Source: Thermodesulfobacteriota bacterium
GTDB lineage: Bacteria; Desulfobacterota; Desulfobulbia; Desulfobulbales; JBFMBH01
Direction of reading: 5' to 3'
Assembly: GCA_040755095.1 (NCBI GenBank)
Contig: JBFMBH010000001.1
Location: forward strand, 1-64,000
DNA length: 64,000 nucleotides
The position numbers were made by a program, and so were the translations under genes. Within the stretch, counting starts at the first letter, position 1, and each line of letters opens with the position of its first letter. Shown here in pieces: positions 9,543-17,125 of the stretch. Under the pieces are notes generated by a model that made no database searches, was not told the origin of the DNA, and saw only the letters and a list, made by a program, of their open reading frames with translations.

Positions 9543-11984
9543 ATGAGAACAAGACGTGGCTATTGGCAGATGTTGCTGGCCGTCAGTCTGGCGGCCGCCA
9601 GCGCGGCGCCGGGCCAGGCGGCGCCGTTGCCCGGGGGAAGCCTTGACCCCCAATCCATCCCCAAGTACGTGATCCCGCTCGTCATCCCGCCGGAGCTGCC
9701 GCCGAGCAGCGTCCAGCCGGGCGCCCCGGCCGCCGACTACAACATTGCGGTCCGGCAGTTCCAGCAGCAGATCCTGCCCGGCGGCATCTGGAACACGGTC
9801 AACGGCCGCGGCGACACCTTTGCCCCCACCACCGTGTGGAGCTATGGCCGGGCGGAAGACACCCCACCGGCCGTGGCACCGGTTCCCGGCACCACCTTCA
9901 ACTACCCGGCCTTCACCGTGGAGGCCACCTCAGGTGTGCCGACCACCGTGCGCTGGATCAATGGCCTGGTGGACGCCAACGGCGGCTACCTGCCCCATCT
10001 CCTGCCCGTGGACCAGACCCTGCACTGGGCCAACCCGCCCCAGGACTGCATCGACGGCACCCCCCGCACCGACTGCCGGGGCCAGAGCAGCGCACCCTAC
10101 ACCGGGCCGGTGCCCATCGTTACCCATGTGCACGGCGCCCACGTCGGACCGGAAAGCGACGGCTATCCCGAGGCCTGGTGGCTGCCGGCAGCGAACAACA
10201 TCCCGGCCGGCTATGCCACCCAAGGGGGCTTTTTTGACCAGTACGACCGCACCAACGCGGTGCCCGGATCCGCCTATTTCGGCTACCCCAACGATCAGCC
10301 CGCCACCACCATCTGGTACCACGACCATGCCCTGGGCATGACCCGGCTGAACGTCGTGGCCGGCCCTGCCGGCTTCTGGCTCATCCGCGGCGGCCTCTAC
10401 GGGGATGCCTTCGTCCTCGACGCAGCCAGCGGCCTGCCGGCGGTGCTGCCGGGACCGGCGCCGGTCAACGGCGCAGGAGACCCCAACTTCGACGGCGCGC
10501 ACCGGGCCACCATCCGCGAGATCCCCATCGCCATCCAGGACCGGGCCTTCAACGCCGACGGCTCGCTGTTCTATCCCGACAACCGCGCCTTCTTTGAAGG
10601 CCTGGATCCGGCTTCCCTCAACATCCCCTTCATCCCGGACCCGGCCTCGGACGTCTCCCCGATCTGGAACCCGGAGGTCTTCTTCAACACCATGGTGGTG
10701 AACGGCACCACCTGGCCGGCCCTGGAGGTGGCGCCGGCCAGATACCGCTTCCGGCTGCTCAACGGCTGCACCGCGCGCTTTCTCAACCTGGCGCTCATCC
10801 TGCAAACCCCGGAGGGCGGCGAGCTGCCCTTCTTCCAGATCGGCGCCGAGCAGGGGTTTCTCCCCGCCGTGGTGCGGATCCAGACCGGCACCAGCACCGT
10901 CTATGACGGCACACCCGGCGGCACGGTGGTGCCGGTTCCCTCGGCTGACCAGGCCCTCCTGATGGCCCCCGCCGAACGGGCCGACGTGATCGTCGATTTC
11001 TCGGCCCTGCCGGACGGCACCCGGGTGCGGATGATCAACACCGGGCCGGATGCGCCGTTCGGCGGCTTCCCGGCCGATCCGGTGGCCGACCCGGCCACCA
11101 CCGGCCAGGTCATGGAGTTTGTGGTGCGCAACAGCCTGCTGCAGCCTGGAGACGCCACCACCACCGCTCCGGAGGACCTGCTTCTGCCGGCGGAGCCCCC
11201 TCTGGGACTGGCGGCGACCACCCGGCAGCTGTCCCTCAACGAAATGGATTCCGCGCAGGTCTGCGTGACCGTGGACCCGGCCACCGGGGCCATCACCGCC
11301 GTGCCCGGGGACATTCCCCCCTGCTTTTCCGCCGGCGCGTTCCCCTTCGGACCCCGGGAGGCCACCCTGGGGACGGTCATGGCGGGCGGCATGGCCATGC
11401 CGATGATGTGGATGGACGCGGTCACCGAGGCGCCGCGCCTGGGGGACACCGAGGTCTGGGAGCTCTATAACCTCACCATGGACGCCCATCCCATCCACCT
11501 GCACCTGGTGCGCTTCGAGACCATCGAGCGTCAGGCCCTGGCCGTGGACCCGGCCACCATGATGCCGATGGCGATGGCGGATCCCATGAGCGCCCCGGTG
11601 CCGGCATTGCCCCACGAAGAAGGCTTCAAGGACACGGTGGTGGCCTATCCCGGCGAGGTGACCCGGATCAAGGCCAGGTTCGATGTCTCCGGCCTTTTTG
11701 TCTGGCATTGCCACATCGTCGATCACGAGGACAACGAGATGATGCGGCCCTATGTGGTCCGGCGGACGGCGGACATCAACAGCAACGGCTGTGTGGACCG
11801 GGACGACCTCATCGCTCTCATGCAGGCCATGCGCAGCAGCCTGCCGGCCCACGCCCGGATCGAGTACGACCTCAACGACGACGGCAGCCTCGATATCGTC
11901 GATGCCCGGTACCTGGTGGCCCGATTCACCCGACCGCGCGGCCAGCGGTGCGCGGCGCCGGCCATGCCGGTCAAAATGCGCTAA
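9543..11984 (+). CDS. Secreted CotA/bilirubin-oxidase-like multicopper oxidase with C-terminal dockerin
   Basis: An 813-aa exported oxidase. The ATG at 9543 follows a 'ggggagg' site and opens a signal peptide (MRTRRGYWQ, hydrophobic stretch, AxA near residue 25). Copper ligands are all present: 'HVHGAHVG' (~195), 'WYHDHALGMTRLN' (~257), 'HPIHLH' (~648) and 'HCHIVDHEDNEMM' (~721), i.e. T1, T2 and T3 sites. The family couples oxidation of phenolics, bilirubin or metals to O2 reduction. Residues ~742-805 add two dockerin type I repeats ('DINSNGCVDRDDL' and 'DLNDDGSLDIVDA'), an uncommon appendage for such an oxidase. The next gene, 11 bp downstream, encodes a cohesin-like PEP-CTERM protein, suggesting that the enzyme is docked to a surface anchor. 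Substrate (metal or organic) is not deducible. Confidence 0.9.
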   Translation: MRTRRGYWQMLLAVSLAAASAAPGQAAPLPGGSLDPQSIPKYVIPLVIPPELPPSSVQPGAPAADYNIAVRQFQQQILPGGIWNTVNGRGDTFAPTTVWSYGRAEDTPPAVAPVPGTTFNYPAFTVEATSGVPTTVRWINGLVDANGGYLPHLLPVDQTLHWANPPQDCIDGTPRTDCRGQSSAPYTGPVPIVTHVHGAHVGPESDGYPEAWWLPAANNIPAGYATQGGFFDQYDRTNAVPGSAYFGYPNDQPATTIWYHDHALGMTRLNVVAGPAGFWLIRGGLYGDAFVLDAASGLPAVLPGPAPVNGAGDPNFDGAHRATIREIPIAIQDRAFNADGSLFYPDNRAFFEGLDPASLNIPFIPDPASDVSPIWNPEVFFNTMVVNGTTWPALEVAPARYRFRLLNGCTARFLNLALILQTPEGGELPFFQIGAEQGFLPAVVRIQTGTSTVYDGTPGGTVVPVPSADQALLMAPAERADVIVDFSALPDGTRVRMINTGPDAPFGGFPADPVADPATTGQVMEFVVRNSLLQPGDATTTAPEDLLLPAEPPLGLAATTRQLSLNEMDSAQVCVTVDPATGAITAVPGDIPPCFSAGAFPFGPREATLGTVMAGGMAMPMMWMDAVTEAPRLGDTEVWELYNLTMDAHPIHLHLVRFETIERQALAVDPATMMPMAMADPMSAPVPALPHEEGFKDTVVAYPGEVTRIKARFDVSGLFVWHCHIVDHEDNEMMRPYVVRRTADINSNGCVDRDDLIALMQAMRSSLPAHARIEYDLNDDGSLDIVDARYLVARFTRPRGQRCAAPAMPVKMR

Positions 11985-11995
11985 CGGGGTGCCTG

Positions 11996-12586
11996 ATGAT
12001 GAAAAGATTCCTTGCAATCATCGTATTGGGGATAGCACTCCTGGCCACCGGCGCAGCCGGCGCCAGCACCCTCAGCCTGGATCCGGTGCTGAGTGAGACC
12101 GTGGTCGGTGGCCCGGTGGACTTCAGCGTCCACATCGCCGGCCTGGGCACCGGCCTGCCGCCCTCCCTGGGCGCCTTCAGCTTCCGTCTGGTCTATGATC
12201 CGGCCCTTCTGGCCTTCGACAGCGTCGTCTTCGGCAGCGCCCTGGGCGATCCGGGCCTGGGCGAAAGCCTCCAGCTGGTGGACGCCAGCCTGCCGGGCAG
12301 CGTGCTGGCGGAGAGCCTGTCCCTGCTCTCACCGGCCGAGCTGGATCTGGGCCAGCCGGGCGCCTTCACCCTGGCGAGCCTGCGCTTTCTTGGCCTTACC
12401 CCAGGATTCGGCGAGGTCCATCTGGCCGGGCTGCTGCTGAGCGACGGCTGGGGGTGCACCCTGCAGCCCACGGTGCACGGCATCTCCTTTGTCGCCGTGG
12501 ATCCGGTGCCGGTACCGGCCACGGTCTGGCTGCTCGGCGCGGTCCTCCCTGGCCTGGCCTGCCTCCGGAGGCGAGCTGCCGCCTGA
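11996..12586 (+). CDS. PEP-CTERM-anchored protein with cohesin-like domain
   Basis: A 196-aa protein. The N-terminal signal peptide is 'MMKRFLAIIVLGIALLATGAAG'. Residues ~25-165 form a beta domain of the cohesin/CBM2-like class found in PEP-CTERM proteins ('GAFSFRLVYDPALLAF' is the typical core). The C-terminus 'VPVPATVWLLGAVLPGLACLRRR' has the expected layout of a PEP-CTERM (VPLPA variant) sorting signal: VPxPA, a hydrophobic helix, then an arginine cluster, recognised by an exosortase. The start is ATG 11996, or ATG 11999 in frame one codon later. It begins 11 bp after the dockerin-bearing oxidase, so the two are surely co-transcribed; inference: this is the oxidase's surface receptor. A strong terminator follows. 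Confidence 0.82.
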   Translation: MMKRFLAIIVLGIALLATGAAGASTLSLDPVLSETVVGGPVDFSVHIAGLGTGLPPSLGAFSFRLVYDPALLAFDSVVFGSALGDPGLGESLQLVDASLPGSVLAESLSLLSPAELDLGQPGAFTLASLRFLGLTPGFGEVHLAGLLLSDGWGCTLQPTVHGISFVAVDPVPVPATVWLLGAVLPGLACLRRRAAA

Positions 12587-12618
12587 GACCCCTGCCGCAC
12601 CGGCAGGAGCGCCACCCA

Positions 12619-12657
12619 CAGGCAGCCCCGGATCGTCCCGGGGCTGCCTGTTTGTTT
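12619..12657 (+). terminator. Rho-independent terminator of the oxidase/cohesin operon
   Basis: A 13-bp GC-rich stem (caggcagccccgg / ccggggctgcctg) with a small loop is followed by 'tttgttt'. It ends the two-gene oxidase operon and separates it from the chemosensory operon. Confidence 0.9.
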
Positions 12658-12682
12658 GGCACCCCGCCGGGCCACCCTCATC

Positions 12683-12712
12683 TTGACACCGGAAAGAGCG
12701 CCGTTGTGTAAT
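12683..12712 (+). promoter_or_regulatory. Sigma70-type promoter of the chemosensory operon
   Basis: Perfect TTGACA (12683-12688), an 18-bp spacer, and TGTAAT (12707-12712, 5/6 to consensus). The predicted start is near 12719, about 70 nt upstream of cheR. It lies directly between the preceding terminator and cheR, the only sizeable gap before an 11-gene co-directional run. Confidence 0.7.
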
Positions 12713-12789
12713 GACGGTACGACTCGGCTCCAGCTGCCGGCGCTGTTGGCCGGTGCCACCATCTCGACGCTGCCGCTCGGGGAGGGCGC

Positions 12790-13647
12790 ATGGGGATTCA
12801 CGGCGGCCTGCTGCCCGCGGGCCTCATGGCGATCAGCGACCAGGAGCTTGGCCTCATCCGCAGCCTGGTCCGCGAGCGCTTCGGCATCAACCTCACCGAG
12901 CAGAAGCGGGCCCTGGTGGTGGGCAGGCTCCAGAAGTTTCTCCGGGAGCAGGGCTTTCCCAGCTTCCGGGCCTTCTATGACCATCTGGTGAGCGATGCCT
13001 CGGGCCGGGCCCTGGATCAGCTGATCAACCGCATCTCCACCAACTACACCTTCTTCAACCGGGAAAGAGCCCACTTCGACCTGCTGGCCCGGACGGTGCT
13101 GCCGGGGATCATCCGCCAGGAGGAGGCAGCCGGCAGCCGGGATCTGCGGCTGTGGAGCGCCGGCTGCTCCTCGGGCGAGGAGGCGTACCTCCTGGCCATC
13201 CTGCTCATGGAGGCCCTGGGCGTCGCCTACCCCCAATGGCAGGCCGGGGTTCTGGCCACGGACATCTCGGAGCGGGTGTTGGCTGTGGCCCGGCAGGGCG
13301 TGTATGCTGAAGATTCCCTCGCCGACCTGCCGGATTCCTACCGCAAGCGCTACTTCCAGCGCCTGGCCGACGGCCGCTGGCAGGTGGCGGGCCGCCTGCG
13401 GCAGGAGGTCACCTTCCGGCGCTTCAATCTCATGAGCCATACCTTTCCGTTCAAGAAGCCTTTCCAGGTCATCTTCTGCCGCAACGTCATGATCTACTTC
13501 GACCGCCCGACCAGGGATGCCCTGGTAAGCCGCTTCCAGAGCGCTCTGGAGCCGGGAGGCCTGCTCTTCATCGGCCACTCCGAATCACTGGGCCGGGAGC
13601 AGGGCCTGTTCCGCTACCTCATGCCGGCGGTCTATCAGCGGCTCTAG
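12790..13647 (+). CDS. cheR: CheR chemoreceptor glutamate methyltransferase
   Basis: A 285-aa SAM-dependent O-methyltransferase that methylates receptor glutamates for sensory adaptation. The N-terminal CheR all-alpha domain ('ISDQELGLIRSLVRERFGI', 'LINRISTNYTFFNRE') and C-terminal Rossmann domain ('LRLWSAGCSSGEEAYLLAILL', 'IFCRNVMIYFD') match the family. Length is normal. A ribosome site 'ggggagg' sits 7 nt before ATG 12790; an internal ATG at 12826 is also possible. It is the first gene of the operon and is separated from cheB by 2 bp. The receptor at the end of the same operon ends in an aromatic xZxxZ pentapeptide, which would fit CheR tethering. Confidence 0.93.
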   Translation: MGIHGGLLPAGLMAISDQELGLIRSLVRERFGINLTEQKRALVVGRLQKFLREQGFPSFRAFYDHLVSDASGRALDQLINRISTNYTFFNRERAHFDLLARTVLPGIIRQEEAAGSRDLRLWSAGCSSGEEAYLLAILLMEALGVAYPQWQAGVLATDISERVLAVARQGVYAEDSLADLPDSYRKRYFQRLADGRWQVAGRLRQEVTFRRFNLMSHTFPFKKPFQVIFCRNVMIYFDRPTRDALVSRFQSALEPGGLLFIGHSESLGREQGLFRYLMPAVYQRL

Positions 13648-13649
13648 CC

Positions 13650-14765
13650 ATGGCCCTGACGCCGAAGCGCCGCATCCGGGTCCTGGTGGTGGACGACTCC
13701 TCCCTGGTCCGCAGCATCCTCAGCCAGGGCCTGGCCCAGGATCCGGGCCTCGAGGTGGTGGGTGCGGCCCCGGATCCGTACGTGGCCCGGGACAAGATCG
13801 TCGAGCTCTCTCCCGATGTTCTGACCCTGGACGTGGAGATGCCCAGGATGGACGGGGTGGAGTTCCTGCGCCGGCTCATGCCCCAGCACCCCTTGCCGGT
13901 GGTCATGGTGTCGGCGCTCACCGCCCGGGGCAAGAGGATCACCCTCGAGGCCCTGGAGGCCGGGGCGGTGGATTTCGTCACCAAGCCCTCCACGGACGTG
14001 GCCCGGGGGCTGGCCGCCATGCTCCTGGAGCTGCGCACCAAGATCAAGATCGCTTCCACCGCCAACGTCAGCCACTGGAAGGGCCGGCGGACCGGGCTCG
14101 CCGCCGCCGCCCTGCCCGCCCCGGGGGCCCTGGCAGAATCCACGGACAAGGTCATCGCCATCGGCGCCTCCACCGGCGGCACCGAGGCGATCCGCCAGGT
14201 GGTCGCCGCCCTGCCCGTGGCTTGTCCCGGTGTGGTCGTTGTCCAGCACATGCCCGCCGGCTTCACCACCATGTTTGCTGACCGGTTGAGCTCCCTGTGC
14301 GCCATGGAGGTCAAGGAGGCACAAACCGGCGACCGGGTGAGGCCGGGCCGGGTGCTCATCGCCCCCGGCGACTTCCAGATGAGCGTGGTGCGCTCCGGCG
14401 GCGTCTACCAGGTGGAATGCCGGCGGGGGGAGAAGGTGTGCGGCCATTGCCCCTCGGTGGATGTGCTCATGCACTCGGTGGCGCAGCAGGTGGGTGCCAA
14501 TGCCGTGGGCGTCATGCTCACCGGCATGGGCCGGGACGGCGCCGCCGGCATGCTGGCGATGCGCCAGGCCGGGGCCCGGAACATCGCCCAGGACGAGGCC
14601 TCCTCGGTGGTCTTCGGCATGCCCAGGGAGGCGTTCGAGCTGGGCGGCGCCGAGCGGCTGGTGCCCCTGGCCGACATCGCCGCCCAGGTCCTGCGCCTGG
14701 TCGCCGACTCACCCCGGCCGGCGGCCGCCGGCCGGGACCACGACCCAACCAGGAAACGGATATGA
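13650..14765 (+). CDS. cheB: CheB protein-glutamate methylesterase/glutaminase
   Basis: A 371-aa response regulator-esterase that removes receptor methyl groups when phosphorylated by CheA. The receiver domain has 'VVDDS' and acceptor Asp61 ('TLDVEMPRMDG'). The C-terminal esterase has the catalytic triad: Ser in 'IGASTGGTEAI', His in 'VQHMPAGFT' and Asp in 'LTGMGRDGAAGM'. The ATG follows the cheR stop by 2 bp. The stop overlaps the cheA start as ATGA (14762-14765), implying translational coupling. Confidence 0.95.
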   Translation: MALTPKRRIRVLVVDDSSLVRSILSQGLAQDPGLEVVGAAPDPYVARDKIVELSPDVLTLDVEMPRMDGVEFLRRLMPQHPLPVVMVSALTARGKRITLEALEAGAVDFVTKPSTDVARGLAAMLLELRTKIKIASTANVSHWKGRRTGLAAAALPAPGALAESTDKVIAIGASTGGTEAIRQVVAALPVACPGVVVVQHMPAGFTTMFADRLSSLCAMEVKEAQTGDRVRPGRVLIAPGDFQMSVVRSGGVYQVECRRGEKVCGHCPSVDVLMHSVAQQVGANAVGVMLTGMGRDGAAGMLAMRQAGARNIAQDEASSVVFGMPREAFELGGAERLVPLADIAAQVLRLVADSPRPAAAGRDHDPTRKRI

Positions 14766-17122
14766 CCCTGCCCCCCACAAGCGAAATGCTGGAGATCTAT
14801 GCCGAGTTCGTCCTCGAATGCCGGGATCTCTTGGACCAGCTGGAGCCGGACATCCTGGCCCTGCGGGAGGTGGCCGTAAGGCCCGAGGCCATCCCTCCGG
14901 AACAGCTGGATGTCCTCAACGCCATCTTCCGCCTGTTCCATTCCATCAAGGGAGGGGCCGGCTTTCTCAACCTGACCCGGCTTGCCTCCACCGCCCATGC
15001 GGCCGAGAGCCTGTTGGATCTGGTCCGCACCGGCCAGCTCCTCCTGGCGCCGGGCCACATCGATCTTCTGTGCCGCACCTGCGACTTCATCCGCTCCGCC
15101 CTGGACCAGGTGGCCGCCGAGCTCAGTGACGAGGCCAGTGCCCCGGAGGCGGCGGCGGTGGCGGCGGATCTCCACAACGCCACTGCCCTTGCCGCACCGG
15201 CGCCACCGCCCCGGGCCACCCCGCCCCCCCCGGCCCCAGGCCCGGAGCCGGAGCCGGCCGCCCCGGAGGAGGAGACCCCTCCGGAGCTGATTCTGACCAT
15301 CACCCCGGAGATGCGGCAGCGCTTCGTCCAGGAGGCAGACGAGATCCTCCAGGAGGTGGAAGGTCTGCTCCTGGACTGGAGCAAATCGCCGGCCAGGGTC
15401 GAGCTGGTCCATGAGCTCTTCCGCCGCCTCCACTCCTTCAAGGGCAACTGCGGCTTCATGGGCTACGGCGATCTGGAAAGGCTCAGCCACCGGGCCGAGA
15501 CCATCCTCGATCTTGCCCGCCAGGGCCAGCTGGCCAACCAGGCCCCGATCGCTGCCACCCTCTTGAACCTCCTGGACGTATGGAAAGGGGCGGTAGCCGC
15601 CATTGCCACCGACGGCGCGGGCGAGATCATTGGGGTGGATCTCTACCTGGAGCTGCTGGACGATCTGCTGCCCGCCGGGCTGCGGCTGTCCTCCGGCAAG
15701 AAGCCCCTGGGCGCGATCCTGGTGGAACGGGGGGTGGTGACGGCCTCCGATGTGGATCTGGCCCTGGCCCGCCAGAAAGCCCCCATCGGCGAGATCCTGG
15801 TGGAGATGGGCGCCGCCACCCCGGAGCAGGTCTCCGAGGCCCTGGCGGAGCAGGCCGTGGCGCCGGCGGCCGGTCCGCCCCGCACCGAGGCGCCCCTGGC
15901 GGCCGCCATCCGGCGCCAGGACATCCGGGTGGATCTGGACAAGCTGGACAGCCTCATCAACCTCATCGGCGAGCTGGTGATCGCCGAGAACATGATCCTC
16001 CACTCCCCGGATCTCGCCGGCCTGGAGCTGGACCGCTTCAACAAGGCGGCCCAGCAGATGAGCAAGATCGTCAAAGAGCTCCAGGAGGTGGCCATGACCA
16101 TCCGGATGATCCCGGTGGCCGGCCTCTTCCGCCGCATGACCCGCCTGGTTCACGATCTGTCCGGCAAATGCGGCAAGAAGGTGGATCTGGAGCTGGTGGG
16201 GGTCGAGACCGAGCTGGACAAGACGGTGATCGAGACCATCACCGATCCCCTGGTGCACCTCATCCGCAACTCCCTGGACCACGGCCTGGAGCCGCCAGAG
16301 GAGCGGCAGGCCAAAGGCAAGCCGGCCACCGGCCGGGTGACCCTGTCCGCCAGCCACGAGGAGGGGGAGGTCTGGATCACCATCGCCGACGACGGCCGGG
16401 GCCTGGACCGGAAGAAGATCCTGGCCAAGGCCGCGGCCCGGGGCCTCCTGGCCGGCGACGGCGCCGAGCTCTCCGACCGGGAGGTGGCAGGCCTCATCTT
16501 TCTGCCCGGCTTCTCCACGGCGGACCAGGTCACCGATGTCTCCGGTCGCGGGGTGGGCATGGACGTGGTCAAGCAGAATCTGACCAAGATCAACGGCAAG
16601 ATCGACGTCACCTCCCAGCCCGGCCAGGGCACCCGGATCGTCCTGCGCATCCCGCTCACCATGGCCATCATCGACGGCATGCTGCTGCGGGTGGGCGCGG
16701 CCACCTACATCCTGCCCATCCTGGCCATCCGGGAGTCCTTCCGGCCGGCGGCCCAGGCCATCACCGTCTCCCCGGACGGCCAGGAGCTGGTGATGGTCCG
16801 GGAGCATCTCATCCCGGTGCTGCGCCTGCACGACCTCTATGGGGTCACCCCGGACAGCCCGCGCCTGGACGAAGGGATTCTCATCGTCCTGGAGGCCCAG
16901 GCCGCGACCATCTGCCTGTTCGTGGATGAGATCCTGGGCCAGCAGCAGACGGTGATCAAGGGCCTGTCCGGCTACATCAGCCACATGGGCAGCCTGACCG
17001 GCATCTCCGGCTGCACCATCCTGGGCAACGGCGAAGTCTGCCTGATTCTGGAGGTGGGGGCGCTCATGGAGCTTTCGGGCGCCCGCCGCGGCCTGGTGGA
17101 CCGGAGGGCGCCCGGGGCCTAA
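14762..17122 (+). CDS. cheA: CheA-type chemotaxis histidine kinase with two HPt domains
   Basis: A 786-aa signalling kinase. It carries two HPt domains, with His60 ('LFHSIKGGAGF') and His224 ('LHSFKGNCGF'), split by an Ala/Pro/Glu linker. Residues ~315-362 contain two copies of a short 'LGAILVERGVV/IGEILVEMGAA' helix-hairpin repeat, a module also seen in GspE/PilB N-termini. A P3 dimerisation domain ('LDKLDSLINLIGELVIAENM') follows, then the HATPase with N-box 'HLIRNSLDHGLEPPEER' and G boxes 'DDGRGLD' and 'GRGVGMDVVK', and a C-terminal CheW-like P5 domain. There is no P2 motif. Two phosphorylatable histidines suggest branched relay to the several receivers encoded next door. The start overlaps cheB by 4 nt. 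Confidence 0.93.
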   Translation: MTLPPTSEMLEIYAEFVLECRDLLDQLEPDILALREVAVRPEAIPPEQLDVLNAIFRLFHSIKGGAGFLNLTRLASTAHAAESLLDLVRTGQLLLAPGHIDLLCRTCDFIRSALDQVAAELSDEASAPEAAAVAADLHNATALAAPAPPPRATPPPPAPGPEPEPAAPEEETPPELILTITPEMRQRFVQEADEILQEVEGLLLDWSKSPARVELVHELFRRLHSFKGNCGFMGYGDLERLSHRAETILDLARQGQLANQAPIAATLLNLLDVWKGAVAAIATDGAGEIIGVDLYLELLDDLLPAGLRLSSGKKPLGAILVERGVVTASDVDLALARQKAPIGEILVEMGAATPEQVSEALAEQAVAPAAGPPRTEAPLAAAIRRQDIRVDLDKLDSLINLIGELVIAENMILHSPDLAGLELDRFNKAAQQMSKIVKELQEVAMTIRMIPVAGLFRRMTRLVHDLSGKCGKKVDLELVGVETELDKTVIETITDPLVHLIRNSLDHGLEPPEERQAKGKPATGRVTLSASHEEGEVWITIADDGRGLDRKKILAKAAARGLLAGDGAELSDREVAGLIFLPGFSTADQVTDVSGRGVGMDVVKQNLTKINGKIDVTSQPGQGTRIVLRIPLTMAIIDGMLLRVGAATYILPILAIRESFRPAAQAITVSPDGQELVMVREHLIPVLRLHDLYGVTPDSPRLDEGILIVLEAQAATICLFVDEILGQQQTVIKGLSGYISHMGSLTGISGCTILGNGEVCLILEVGALMELSGARRGLVDRRAPGA

Positions 17123-17125
17123 GCC

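Noticed and set aside
9003-9653. A 216-codon minus-strand frame across the gap before the oxidase
   Set aside because: It covers the palindromic repeats and part of the signal peptide on the other strand, has no motif, and has an Arg/Gly-rich composition.
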